From assembly GCF_001613065.1 (NCBI RefSeq), contig NZ_BDBQ01000053.1, positions 1 through 64,000 of the forward strand: DNA of 64,000 nt, in the 5' to 3' direction. How positions within the stretch are numbered: position 1 is the stretch's first letter; each line of letters begins with the position of its first letter. Below the pieces are notes generated by a model. It was not told the origin of the DNA. It saw only the letters and a list, made by a program, of their open reading frames with translations, and ran no database searches. The DNA comes from Nocardia miyunensis NBRC 108239 (lineage in GTDB: Bacteria; Actinomycetota; Actinomycetes; Mycobacteriales; Mycobacteriaceae). Of the stretch, positions 41,580 to 50,754 are shown piece by piece. The position numbers were made by a program, and so were the translations under genes.

Positions 41580-42617
41580 CTAGTCGTCGAGGATCTCGCG
41601 GAAGACCCGCAGATCCCGGACCGGATCGTCGCCGACCGGTTGCACCTGAACCACGGTCACCCCGCGTTCTCGATAGGCGGCCAACCGGTCCTTCAGATAA
41701 CTCCGGTCGCCGATCAGCGAGGTGCCCTCGAGCAGTGCGTCCGGAATCCTCGCGGCCGCCTCCGTACGGTTGCCCGCCAAATACAGATCCTGAACCTCTC
41801 GGGCTTCGGATTCGAACCCGTACTTGCGGACGACGATGTTGTAGAAGTTCTTGTCCCGCGCGCCCATACCGCCGACGTACAGCGCCAGATGATCCCGATC
41901 GAGTTCGCGCTTGTGCGTGACATCGTCGCCGACCGCCATCGGCCCGCCCGCCACGATCTCGAGCGGTCCGAGGTCGGGCGAGCGTTTGGCCGTACCCCGC
42001 GTCAACGCCTCGCCCCACACCGTGTCCGCGCGCTCGGGGATGTACAGGAACGGCACCCAGCCGTCCGCCAGTTCGGCGGTCAACTCGGTATTGGCCGGGC
42101 CCAGCGCCGCGACGTAGAGCGGGATCCGCTCGCGCAGCGGCACATCGACGAGCTTGAGCGGCTTCCCGAGACCCGTGCCTCCCGGCAGCGGAATGCGGTA
42201 GCGGTCCCCGTCGTGTTCCAGCCGTTCCCGCCGCCACACCTTCCGGCAGATCTCGATCACATCGCGGGTCCGGCCGAGCGGGGCGTCGTAGGCCACCCCG
42301 TGCCACCCCTCGACGACCTGCGGACCGCTCACCCCCAAGCCGAGCGCGAATCGTCCTTTGGACACCCGGTCGATCCCCGCCGCGGTCATGGCGGTCAGCG
42401 CGGGAGTGCGCGAGTAGATGGGCAGCACCTGGGCCATCAGTTCCACCCGATCGGTCACCGCCGCGAGATATCCGAGCCAGCTGACGGCATCGACGCCGTA
42501 TGCCTCGGGCACCCCGAGGACATCCACCCCGGCGTCCTCATAAGTGCGAGCGAGCCGCGCGGCCCGGTCGACGTCGGCGTTCGGAGGCAGCATGACCGCC
42601 AATCGGAGTCGAGACAC
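41580..42617 (-). CDS. LLM-class F420-dependent oxidoreductase
   Basis: A 345-residue luciferase-like TIM-barrel protein. MSRLRLAVMLPP, the non-prolyl cis-peptide region (QVLPIYSRTPALTAMTAAGIDRVSKGRFALGLGVSGPQVVEGWHG) and the C-terminal GDRSYLKDRLAAYRERGVTVV place it with actinobacterial F420-dependent enzymes. These oxidise secondary alcohols or reduce C=C bonds. GTG start with GAGGTG before it. The context suggests a role on a CoA-bound ring or side-chain intermediate. Confidence 0.9.
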   Translation of the reverse strand: MSRLRLAVMLPPNADVDRAARLARTYEDAGVDVLGVPEAYGVDAVSWLGYLAAVTDRVELMAQVLPIYSRTPALTAMTAAGIDRVSKGRFALGLGVSGPQVVEGWHGVAYDAPLGRTRDVIEICRKVWRRERLEHDGDRYRIPLPGGTGLGKPLKLVDVPLRERIPLYVAALGPANTELTAELADGWVPFLYIPERADTVWGEALTRGTAKRSPDLGPLEIVAGGPMAVGDDVTHKRELDRDHLALYVGGMGARDKNFYNIVVRKYGFESEAREVQDLYLAGNRTEAAARIPDALLEGTSLIGDRSYLKDRLAAYRERGVTVVQVQPVGDDPVRDLRVFREILDD

Positions 42618-42737
42618 GAAGGTTCACCTCGGAAATGAGTCGTAGCCGGTCGGCCTCGCGGCCGTGGGGCGGCAATGTCGGTTGTGAGTCATCTGGTAGC
42701 GAGCGGGGCCGGATGCGGGGTCCGCGATACCGCGTGG

Positions 42738-44882
42738 TCAGCGGCCACTCGGAAGCCGCAGTCGTCGTTTGGCGATGATGTTCCGCATCACTTCCGAACT
42801 GCCGCCCGAGATGGTCAGCGCCCGGGACCAGAGCCAGGCGTCCTGCAACCGCTTCGCGGCCGCGGCTGTCGACGCGGGCAATGGCTGATGAGCCGTGGCG
42901 AGTTCGACCCCGAATCGGGCGATACGGTTGTAGGTCTCGCTGTACAGGATCTTCGCGATCGGAGCCTCCGCTTCGCCCTCGCGGCCCGCCAGCACGCGGG
43001 CGACATGGGCGTCGAGAAAGCTTTCGGCGGCGGCGAATTGCGCGATCAGATCGGCGATCCGCGCGGCGATGTCGGCGCGGTGGATCAGCGCGACGCCGTC
43101 CACCTCGACCTGCTCGGCGACCGTGCGGACATCGGTCAGAAGCAGTTCCAGCAGAACGACATTCGCGCCGACGGTGAACCGTTCCAGATCCAGGCCCGAC
43201 ATCGCGACCGACCAGCCCCGGCCCACCTCTCCGACGACCTGTTCCGGCGCGAGCACGACACCGTCCAGGAATACGTCGTTGAATTCGTGCGCGCCGCCGA
43301 TCGTCGGCTTGGGCCGCACCTCGAGGCCGGGCGAGTCCATCGGCACGATGAACGCGGTGATCCCGTCGTGCCGTTTGGTCTCGGTCGAGGTTCGCAGCAG
43401 CGCGAGGCCGAATTGCGCCCAGTGACCATCGGTCGTCCACGTCTTCTGGCCCGCCAGAACCCAACTCCCGTCCGCACGCCGTGTGGCGCGGGCGGTGATG
43501 CCCGCCAGATCGCTTCCCGCGCCGGGCTCGCTGAACAGCTGGCACCAGATGTCGCGCGCCTCGCGAATGGGCGGCAGGTGACGCTTCTTCTGCTCCTCGG
43601 TACCGAACCGCAGCAGCACATGGGCGGCCAGGCCGACCTGGTCGATGGGCCGCGGGGCGCGTGCCCGGATCAGCTCCTCGGTCAGGATCAGGTCCTGCCC
43701 CGGCGCCCAGTCCGCGCGCCCACCCCACTCGGGCGGCCACGAGGCGCCGAGCAAGCCCTCGTCGTACAGGGTGCGATACCAATTCCGCAGCAGGCGTTCC
43801 TGTTCCGCCGATTCGGGAGCGCGGTGGCCCTCCCGCGCCTCGTACGGGCGGTGCCGGACGATGACGTCACGGACTCGCCGACGGAAATCCGCCGAATCGT
43901 CGCCATCGGCGCGCGCGGTCGAAGCACCCAGCAGAGCGGCGGCGTCCGTGTCGACCGGATGCAGCGACGCGTTCACCGCGACGCGGCGCATCGCGTGGTG
44001 CAGCCGCCACTCCCACGTGAACCCGATTCCGCCCGCGAGCTGAATACAGTCGTCGAGTGCCGCGACACACCGCTGCGCGAGATACCCGTGGACGAGTTCG
44101 ACCAGTTTCCCGGCACGCGGCTCCCGCGCCGCCAAAGCCGTTGCCGCACTGTGGATCAATGCGTCGGCGGCCTCGACCAACACCGCCAGATCGGCCAGCC
44201 GGTGCGCGATCACCTGGAACGACGCCAGCGGTTGGCCGTAGGCATCTCGCCCGACCAGATACTCGGTGAGCAATTCGGCGCTACCGGCGAGCGCCCCGAC
44301 GCTGTCGGCGCACATCAGCAGGATGAGCGCGGCCCGCAGCTCGGAATCCCCGGCGGCGACGGACGCGGCATCGTCGAGCGTGACGAGCGCGAGGTCCCGG
44401 GTGGTGTCGAGGCCGTCGTCCATCTCCTGGACCGCGAGCGCGGCGACATCGGGCACGACCACCAGCCCGGAAACCCCCGAAACAAGCAGCGCCCCAGGCG
44501 TTCTGCTCCCGATCGCCATCACCGTGCCGGAGGTCGTCCCGGCGCCGTCCGCCGATTCGTTCGACCGCGCGAGCGCGACGGCGGTCTCGCCCGCGAGTAG
44601 ACGGCGAAGCGCCGTCTCGTCCGGCGACGCGGCGACCGTTGCCGCCGCCACCGCCGCCGCGACCCACGGTGTCCGGCTCAGCGCTCGCCCGCCTTCCCGG
44701 GCGACCACCGACGCCTCCACGACGCGCCACCCATCGCCACCGCCGGCCTCGGGCGTCAGCAGGCCGATCAGACCGAGCTCACCGAATTCCCCCAGCCCGG
44801 CATCCGATTCGAAGACTTTCCTCGCAGTACTCTCCAGCAGCTGGAGTTCTTCGCGATCGAGGGCTTGCGCGCTCTCACTCAT
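42738..44882 (-). CDS. Fused two-domain acyl-CoA dehydrogenase
   Basis: A 714-residue tandem FadE, paralogous in design to the one at 7077. The N-terminal half (about 1-340) is a degenerate dehydrogenase unit ending in LAGGIGFTWEWRLHHAMRR; the C-terminal half has CQLFSEPGAGSDLAG, WVLAGQKTWTT and ALTISGGSSEVMRNIIAKRRL. In FadE34-type enzymes two such halves mimic a heterodimer. It starts 38 bp after the thiolase-like gene. The large substrate pocket expected of the family fits a bulky acyl-CoA. Confidence 0.9.
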   Translation of the reverse strand: MSESAQALDREELQLLESTARKVFESDAGLGEFGELGLIGLLTPEAGGGDGWRVVEASVVAREGGRALSRTPWVAAAVAAATVAASPDETALRRLLAGETAVALARSNESADGAGTTSGTVMAIGSRTPGALLVSGVSGLVVVPDVAALAVQEMDDGLDTTRDLALVTLDDAASVAAGDSELRAALILLMCADSVGALAGSAELLTEYLVGRDAYGQPLASFQVIAHRLADLAVLVEAADALIHSAATALAAREPRAGKLVELVHGYLAQRCVAALDDCIQLAGGIGFTWEWRLHHAMRRVAVNASLHPVDTDAAALLGASTARADGDDSADFRRRVRDVIVRHRPYEAREGHRAPESAEQERLLRNWYRTLYDEGLLGASWPPEWGGRADWAPGQDLILTEELIRARAPRPIDQVGLAAHVLLRFGTEEQKKRHLPPIREARDIWCQLFSEPGAGSDLAGITARATRRADGSWVLAGQKTWTTDGHWAQFGLALLRTSTETKRHDGITAFIVPMDSPGLEVRPKPTIGGAHEFNDVFLDGVVLAPEQVVGEVGRGWSVAMSGLDLERFTVGANVVLLELLLTDVRTVAEQVEVDGVALIHRADIAARIADLIAQFAAAESFLDAHVARVLAGREGEAEAPIAKILYSETYNRIARFGVELATAHQPLPASTAAAAKRLQDAWLWSRALTISGGSSEVMRNIIAKRRLRLPSGR

Positions 44883-44920
44883 GGGTTCGCGTGGTTCCTT
44901 CTCTCAGACACGTTGGTGAG

Positions 44921-46066
44921 CTATCGGCTCAGGATCGAAACGGCGGCGACACCGGGCGCACCGTAGAGCTGGGCCAGGGCGACCGTGGGCGTGCCGTCGA
45001 CCTGTCGGTCACCGGCCCGCCCACGCATCTGGGTCACCAGCTCGTACACCTGCCGCAGGCCCGACGCGCCGACCGGCTCGCCGTTGGCGATCAGTCCGCC
45101 ATCGGTGTTCACCGGCAACGCGCCGCGCAGCGCGGTCACCCCGCGCGCGACGAGGTCGTTCTGCTCCCCGTCGGCGCAGAGTCCGACCTCGGCCATATGG
45201 ATGACCTCGGCGCCTGCGTCGGTGTCCTGCAACTGCGCGATCCGCACGTCCTCGGGGCCGATCCCCGCGATCTCGAATGCCGCCCGCGCCGCATCGACGG
45301 TCGGAGCCGGAATGTCGTCGGTGGACGTCGCCGGGGTGTGCACCTCGTAGGCTCCGTAGCGACGGGTGCGGGTCACCACGCTGCGCAGGTAGATCGGGGT
45401 GTCGGTGTAGCGGTGCGCGATCGAGGCGTCGCATACGACCAGAGCCGCGGCGCCCTCGTCCGGACTGCAGAACATGTATTGGGTGAGTGGATGATTCAGC
45501 ATCCGCGATCCGAGGATCTCCTCGACGCTCAGCGGCTTGCGCCGATATGCGTTCGGATTGAGCACGCCGTTCGCGTAGTTCTTGGCCGCCACCGCCGCGA
45601 GGGTCTCGGGTGTGATCGCGTGATCGTGCATATACCGATTGATCTTCATCCCGAAGAACTTCGTGGTCAGGAACAGTCCCAGCTCGCCGTACCAGGCCGG
45701 GCAGCCATAATCGGTGGGATCGGAGGTGAACGCCCCGCCCTCGTGTTTGTCCAGTCCGACAACCAGACCCAGCTGATGCTCGCCGAGTCCGATCGTCTGC
45801 CTGGCGACCGAGAGCGCACTGCCCGCTGTAGCGCAGCCGTTGTACACATTGGTGAACGGAATACCGGTCACGCCGAGTTGGGCCACCACGGCGTCGGGCT
45901 GGTCGACCTCGAAACTGCCGCCCACCGCGAACTGGATGTCCGGCCACGAGACGCCCGCATCGGCCAGGGCCATCCGGGCGGCATACGCGCCCATCTCCAA
46001 CGCGGGCTTTCCCGGAAAACGGCCGAAGGGGTGCAGGCCCACGCCGATGATCGCTACGTCAGGCAT
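44921..46066 (-). CDS. Ltp-type thiolase-fold protein, likely retro-aldolase
   Basis: A 381-residue thiolase-like lipid-transfer protein. It keeps a Cys at the nucleophile position (YNGCATAGSAL) but the catalytic His motif reads GEPVGASG (Glu for His), and the second catalytic Cys is replaced (LYGAPGVAAVSIL). This matches the Ltp class that, with a DUF35 partner, cleaves beta-hydroxyacyl-CoA side chains in sterol degradation. Its partner gene overlaps upstream by 8 bp. GGAGG before the ATG. It is not an orthologue-level match to the pair at 31603-33236. Confidence 0.85.
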   Translation of the reverse strand: MPDVAIIGVGLHPFGRFPGKPALEMGAYAARMALADAGVSWPDIQFAVGGSFEVDQPDAVVAQLGVTGIPFTNVYNGCATAGSALSVARQTIGLGEHQLGLVVGLDKHEGGAFTSDPTDYGCPAWYGELGLFLTTKFFGMKINRYMHDHAITPETLAAVAAKNYANGVLNPNAYRRKPLSVEEILGSRMLNHPLTQYMFCSPDEGAAALVVCDASIAHRYTDTPIYLRSVVTRTRRYGAYEVHTPATSTDDIPAPTVDAARAAFEIAGIGPEDVRIAQLQDTDAGAEVIHMAEVGLCADGEQNDLVARGVTALRGALPVNTDGGLIANGEPVGASGLRQVYELVTQMRGRAGDRQVDGTPTVALAQLYGAPGVAAVSILSR

Positions 46067-46514
46067 TGGCGGCCTCCGTGGTCTGCGCTGCGGTCGCGGG
46101 CTCGAACGCGAAAGCCGCTATGGTGTCACCGGATTCGTCGGTGTGGAACGGAATCACCTTCAGGCGCAACGGCATACCGATCTCGAGATCGTTCTCGCCG
46201 ACTCCCGTCAGCAGGCTCTCGACCCTGATCTTCCCGCCGATCTCGACCAGGCCGACGTACCAGGGCTCCGCGCCCGCGCCGAGCAGACTGCCCGAGAACG
46301 GCGCCTTGGGCCGGAAGCCCTGGGACGTCCACGACCAGAGCACACCGTCGCGCTCCAGCAGTTCTCGCCGCATCGCGGTACCGCCGCACCGCGGACAGCC
46401 GGGCCGGAGCGGGAAGGCCACGGCGGCACAGTCGCCACAGCGCCCCGCGATCAGCGAGGGATTGTCGTCCGGCCAGGTGAACAGTTCCTCGGCCACCGGT
46501 TTCCAGCTCTCCAT
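46059..46514 (-). CDS. DUF35 OB-fold/zinc-ribbon partner protein
   Basis: A 151-residue DUF35 protein with a zinc ribbon CGDC ... CPRCGG (residues about 29-50) and an OB-fold ending VIPFHTDESGDTIAAFAFEP. It is the second such protein in the window and overlaps its thiolase-like partner by 8 bp, so the complex is translationally coupled. Starts at an ATG with GGGAAAGGG before it, divergent from a FadE pair at 46662. Confidence 0.9.
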   Translation of the reverse strand: MESWKPVAEELFTWPDDNPSLIAGRCGDCAAVAFPLRPGCPRCGGTAMRRELLERDGVLWSWTSQGFRPKAPFSGSLLGAGAEPWYVGLVEIGGKIRVESLLTGVGENDLEIGMPLRLKVIPFHTDESGDTIAAFAFEPATAAQTTEAANA

Positions 46515-46661
46515 GAGCACCCTTTCCCACCGATCCAGCCTCCGCACCACCCCGAGCGTCAGCCGGAATGCCAAGGGCTCGATCGTCTTGTGCGAGCGTT
46601 GCCCAAATTCTACACTGACGTCGAAATCAAAGTAAGTGGCAGTGTGACGGTTGGAGGATTC

Positions 46662-47816
46662 GTGGGTGCCGAAAGCCAGAACCTGCTCGGGTCGAGTCTC
46701 GGCGACTTCGTCGACCGGTTCCGCGACTGGATCGCGGACAACCGCGCCGAACTCGCTCCCCTGCTGCCCGCCCGCGCGGACTACGACGCGCGGGTGGCGA
46801 CGGCGAAGCGGCTGCGGGGTCTGCTCTACGACGCCGGCTGGGGCCGGATCGGCTGGCCGGAGGAATTCGGCGGGCACGGGGGCACGATCCTGCACCGAGC
46901 GGCCATGTACGACGAACTCTTCCGGGCGGGCTGGGGCGGCCCGGTCGTCTTCGAGCATCTCGAGATCGTGGCCCCGACCCTGGTGCGATACGCCGACCCG
47001 GAGTTCACGCGGACCGTCCTGCCACGGTTCCTGGACGGGAGTCAGCCTTGGGCACAAGGATTCTCCGAGCCCGAGGCCGGTTCCGACCTCGCCTCGCTGC
47101 GCACTCGCGCCGAGTTAGACGGCTCCGACTGGGTGGTCAACGGCGCCAAGATCTGGACCAGCTGGGTCGGGTACGCGCGGTGGTGCCTCGCGCTCGTGCG
47201 TACCGGGACCGCCGAAGAACGACATCGCGGGCTGACGATGATCGCCGTGGATCTGCGGTCGCCGGGGGTCACGGCGGGCCCGATCCGTCAGGCCAACGGC
47301 ACCGACGAACTCGGTCAGGTGAGGTTCGACGACGTGCGGGTGCCGCCGAGCCGGATCATCGGCGATGTCGGGGGCGGTTGGCGCGCGGCGATGTATCTGC
47401 TGGCGCACGAACGCGGCACACTGTCCTGGGTCCGGCACTGTGGGTACCGCGAAAATTTGACGTCCGCGTCGAAATCGATGAGCGAGAACAGTGATCGCCA
47501 GGTCGGCGAGGCCGCGCTCGGGCTGCTCGGCGTCCGGTCCGCCGCGATCAACCTGCTCGCACGCGAAGCCGCGGACCGGGAACTCGGGCCGGATTCGGCC
47601 TTCAACAAACTTCTGACCACACGCACCGAGCAGACCGTCTACAACACGCTGCGCGATATCGATGGCACACGTGTGGCGATTCCCGACGGCTCCGACGCCG
47701 CCGCGGTGCTCCAGCAGGAGTACCTGTTCTCGCGGATCGTCACGATCTACGGAGGATCTCAACAGATGCAGTTGATGACCATCGCCCGCCACATCCTCGG
47801 ACTCGAAAATGCTTGA
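46662..47816 (+). CDS. Acyl-CoA dehydrogenase subunit (large partner of a FadE pair)
   Basis: A 384-residue FadE. The FAD-binding motifs are clear (AQGFSEPEAGSDLAS, WVVNGAKIWTSW) and the end reads TIYGGSQQMQLMTIARHILGL; the usual catalytic Glu position is Gln-rich (GGSQQMQ). The next gene, overlapping by 8 bp, encodes a shorter FadE-like subunit, as in the alpha2beta2 steroid dehydrogenases (ChsE1-ChsE2 type), where one subunit supplies catalytic base and the other FAD contacts. GTG start with GGAGG upstream. Confidence 0.88.
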   Translation: MGAESQNLLGSSLGDFVDRFRDWIADNRAELAPLLPARADYDARVATAKRLRGLLYDAGWGRIGWPEEFGGHGGTILHRAAMYDELFRAGWGGPVVFEHLEIVAPTLVRYADPEFTRTVLPRFLDGSQPWAQGFSEPEAGSDLASLRTRAELDGSDWVVNGAKIWTSWVGYARWCLALVRTGTAEERHRGLTMIAVDLRSPGVTAGPIRQANGTDELGQVRFDDVRVPPSRIIGDVGGGWRAAMYLLAHERGTLSWVRHCGYRENLTSASKSMSENSDRQVGEAALGLLGVRSAAINLLAREAADRELGPDSAFNKLLTTRTEQTVYNTLRDIDGTRVAIPDGSDAAAVLQQEYLFSRIVTIYGGSQQMQLMTIARHILGLENA

Positions 47817-48774
47817 GACACTGCGCCCATCGGAGTACATCGCGTTCCGCGAGGCGGCGCTGCCGATCTTCGGCCGCCTCGACGGGGATGCCGCCGTCCG
47901 GGCATTCGGACTGGACGAACTGCTCGAACCGCACTCCGGCCCGGAGGACCCGCGGCCGGTGCTGGCCTTCCTCGAAGCCCAGGGATACCACGCGGGCCGG
48001 ACCGATACGCTCGGCCGATTCGCACTGACCGGCCCCCGGCCCACCTGGGGCGCGGTACCCGAGCAAGGCCGCATCGTCGCCGGATTCGCTTTGGACACAA
48101 CACGATACGTGGTCCCGGGCCTGTCGGAATCGACCGATGTCGTGGTCGATGTTCCCGGCGCCGGGGTAATGGTCGTGCCCGACCCGTTCGCGGCGGGGCG
48201 TCCGGCGGACCAGGCCGACAACTACTTGACGCTCGTCGACCTCACCGCCGTGTCCGGTACGGCCCTGGCGACCGAAACCCTCGCGCGGGATTTCCGCGAC
48301 GACCTCGTCGCACGAGCCCGTCTCGGCATCGCCGCCGAGATTCTGGGCGCATGCGACCGGCTGCTGGACGACGCGACCGCCTACGTCCGCACCCGTCGTC
48401 AATTCGGCCGGGCCATCGGGAATTACCAAGCGGTACAGCACATTCTGGCGTGGGCCGCCGCCGAACGCTATCAGCTGGCCTGCCTGTTCGATCACGCCGT
48501 CGCGAAAGCCGTTGCCGGAGATCTCGATCCGGCCCTGGCACGAGCGGTCAAGGCGATGGCCGGACGCGTCGGCCATGCGGTCGTGCAGGCGATCACGCAG
48601 GCGACCGGCGCGATCAGCTTCACCTGGGAGTACTCGGTGAACCGCCTGCACCGGCGAATCCTCACCCTCGACGCCGTCGCGGGGTCCTCGGCCGATCTGA
48701 TCGTCGAGATGGGGCGCGAAATCCGTTCCGGCGGTGAGTATCCGGAGCTTCTACACCTGGCCGGGCTGGTTTGA
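47809..48774 (+). CDS. Acyl-CoA dehydrogenase-like small partner subunit
   Basis: A 321-residue FadE-like protein. The helical C-terminal domain is recognisable (ATAYVRTRRQFGRAIGNYQAVQHILAWAAAERYQLA ... ITQATGAISFTWEYSVNRLHRRI), while the N-terminal and middle domains are short and lack the FAD-binding GxGSD motif. Such degenerate partners form heterotetramers with a neighbouring FadE in steroid side-chain degradation. ATG overlaps the previous stop by 8 bp. Confidence 0.87.
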   Translation: MLETLRPSEYIAFREAALPIFGRLDGDAAVRAFGLDELLEPHSGPEDPRPVLAFLEAQGYHAGRTDTLGRFALTGPRPTWGAVPEQGRIVAGFALDTTRYVVPGLSESTDVVVDVPGAGVMVVPDPFAAGRPADQADNYLTLVDLTAVSGTALATETLARDFRDDLVARARLGIAAEILGACDRLLDDATAYVRTRRQFGRAIGNYQAVQHILAWAAAERYQLACLFDHAVAKAVAGDLDPALARAVKAMAGRVGHAVVQAITQATGAISFTWEYSVNRLHRRILTLDAVAGSSADLIVEMGREIRSGGEYPELLHLAGLV

Positions 48775-48845
48775 CCGGCGTTCCCCTTCCACATCGAGTG
48801 ACCCGCCACCTCCCCGCCCGGATCACCCGGCCTCGACGCGTGTGA

Positions 48846-48865
48846 GCCCCCGCCACCTCGGGGGC
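48846..48865. terminator. Hairpin terminator between convergent operons
   Basis: GCCCCCG-CCACCT-CGGGGGC, a perfect 7-bp stem with a 6-nt loop, between the FadE pair (plus) and an SDR gene (minus). Confidence 0.65.
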
Positions 48866-48924
48866 GGCCGCCTGCTGCGGTGAAGCTTCGCTGTCGATCA
48901 TTCAGCCGGATGTGTGATTCCGCG

Positions 48925-49713
48925 TCAGCCGATCTGCAGAGACTGACCGCCGTCGACGGTGAACTCGACGCCGGTCACGAACGACGCCCGCTCGGAGATC
49001 AGAAATGCGACGGCGTCGGCGATTTCGGCGGGATCGGCCAACCGCCCCCAGGGGGAGGACGACGCGAGCCGCTGCTGAATCTCCTCGGTGAGCATCGGCG
49101 TCGCCACCGGACCGGGGAATACCGCGTTGACCCGGATCCGGTGCGGTGCGAGTTCCGCGGCGGCGACCTGGGTCAGCCCGCGCAACGCCCATTTGGAGGA
49201 GCCGTACGCGGCGTGATTCGGAAAGGGCCGGATCGCGCCGGTACTACAGGTGTTGACGATGACCGGGTCGGTGGCGACACGCAGGTGCGGCAACGCCGCG
49301 CGCATGCCGTGGAAAGCGCCGAGACAGTTGATCCGCCACAGTCGTTCGAACTCCTCGGCGGTCTCGGACTCCAACGGGCGGCGGTGCAGGACTCCGGCGT
49401 TGTTCACCAGTACGCCGAGACCGCCGAAACGACCGACCGCGGCATCGATCGCCGCCGCCCACTGCTCCTGCGAGGTCACATCCAGCGCGAGCGGCACGAT
49501 ATCCGGATCGCCGGATTCCGCGACGGACGCCGCGAGTTCGTCGGCTCGGATATCGCAGGCCGCCACCGCGATTCCGTCGGCCCGCAGCCGCCGCACGATC
49601 GCCCAGCCCTGCCCGCCCGCCGCACCGGAGACCAGGGCCACCCGCCGGGCCTGCGCCTCGCCCACCGACGGCCCCTCAGCCGTATCATGTTCGCCTGCAA
49701 CCGATTTACCCAA
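48925..49713 (-). CDS. Short-chain dehydrogenase/reductase
   Basis: A 262-residue classical SDR: SGAAGGQGWAIVRRL, Asp in ACDIRADEL (NAD preference), NNAGV, NTCSTGAIRP, YGSSK and FTVDGGQSLQIG. The substrate loop is long. A TTG start at 49713 is used since AGGAGG stands 7 bases before it; no ATG nearby fits. It lies 120 bp after a thioesterase-like gene on the same strand. Likely oxidises a hydroxy intermediate; substrate unknown. Confidence 0.87.
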   Translation of the reverse strand: MGKSVAGEHDTAEGPSVGEAQARRVALVSGAAGGQGWAIVRRLRADGIAVAACDIRADELAASVAESGDPDIVPLALDVTSQEQWAAAIDAAVGRFGGLGVLVNNAGVLHRRPLESETAEEFERLWRINCLGAFHGMRAALPHLRVATDPVIVNTCSTGAIRPFPNHAAYGSSKWALRGLTQVAAAELAPHRIRVNAVFPGPVATPMLTEEIQQRLASSSPWGRLADPAEIADAVAFLISERASFVTGVEFTVDGGQSLQIG

Positions 49714-49833
49714 AACAATTCCTCCTCGAAACGACCGCGCCGGCGGCACATCACACAGCCGACTGCCGCGTCGGCCGGCGTCGGACAACCACCGGCATCG
49801 AGCAGCCGGAGAATGCCGAGGTTCACGCCTCGA

Positions 49834-50637
49834 TCACGAACGCCGCTGCAACAGCACCGACTGGGCGATGCTCGCCACGGGCCCCTGCGTGTCGAACAGC
49901 ATGCCGATCGTCGCGCCCACACCGTCCGGCCCGTAGGCGGCCTCGGCGCGAATCCCGACCCACTCCCCGTCCGGTACTCGATGGAGATGGATGGTGAGAT
50001 CGGTGTTCAGGAAGGTCCATTTGCGGATATTCGCCTTCGAGCCGACGCCGTTGGCATTGTCGGCCACCGCGATCAGATGCTGCGTCGGCGACATCTTCTC
50101 CCCCTGCACGAGATCAGCTGTCGACCGAAGCCACGATTCGCCCGCGCCCTGCGGCGCGACCGGCTCGGTCAGCCACCGCCAGTCGATGGTGCTCACATAG
50201 CCGGTGGTGTAGCTCTTGGTGCCCGGCAACGTCTTTCCCTCGGCCACGGGACGCAACGGCTCGGCGAACGAGCGCTGGATCTCGGTGGTGTCGGACTGCC
50301 GCATGCGCCATGCCGATGCCCGCGCCACGGGATACGGCTCCCCGCTGCTGCTCGCGGCGCTCATCACGGCGGACAGCAGTTCGATCTTGCCGCCGGGACG
50401 TTCGACCCGCGCCGAAACCCACACCGGAGTCACCGGGACGGGGCCGAGCAGATCGACGACGATCCGGCTCAACCGTGCCCCCGCGCGCGGCTCGCATGTC
50501 TCGAGCGCACGCGCGAGCAGAGCGCTCGGCGGCCCGCCGTGCTGCATATCCCCCCAGGTACCGCGGGTGAGATCGGTCGAGGACAGGCGCTCACCGCGCT
50601 CGTCCTCGCCCAGCGGCTCGTAGTACGCATCACCCAT
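49834..50637 (-). CDS. Thioesterase-family protein (double hotdog)
   Basis: A 267-residue acyl-CoA thioesterase-like protein. GTWGDMQHGGPPSALLARALE is the N-terminal hotdog helix with the usual GGxxA pattern; the C-terminal hotdog ends VGATIGMLFDTQGPVASIAQSVLLQR. Family members hydrolyse acyl-CoA but several lack activity. ATG at 50637 has AGGAGGG before it; the 36 residues upstream are not family-like. It is in line with the SDR at 48925. Confidence 0.82.
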   Translation of the reverse strand: MGDAYYEPLGEDERGERLSSTDLTRGTWGDMQHGGPPSALLARALETCEPRAGARLSRIVVDLLGPVPVTPVWVSARVERPGGKIELLSAVMSAASSSGEPYPVARASAWRMRQSDTTEIQRSFAEPLRPVAEGKTLPGTKSYTTGYVSTIDWRWLTEPVAPQGAGESWLRSTADLVQGEKMSPTQHLIAVADNANGVGSKANIRKWTFLNTDLTIHLHRVPDGEWVGIRAEAAYGPDGVGATIGMLFDTQGPVASIAQSVLLQRRS

Positions 50638-50754
50638 CGCCGACCCTCCTGGGATGTAGATTGTTCTGCGCCAAGACATCTCGCGAGATACTCGAGCAGG
50701 CGGCGCGGATCGCGTCATCGTCCCAACCGAAACTAGGCACCGCACCGAGCGCTG

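Noticed and set aside
42675..44600. 641-codon plus-strand frame opposite the fused FadE
   Set aside because: Antisense to a full tandem FadE; composition is that of a shadow frame.
46600..46640. Fifth copy of the regulon site before the FadE pair
   Set aside because: TTCTAC is present at 46609 but the AGAGT half is absent.
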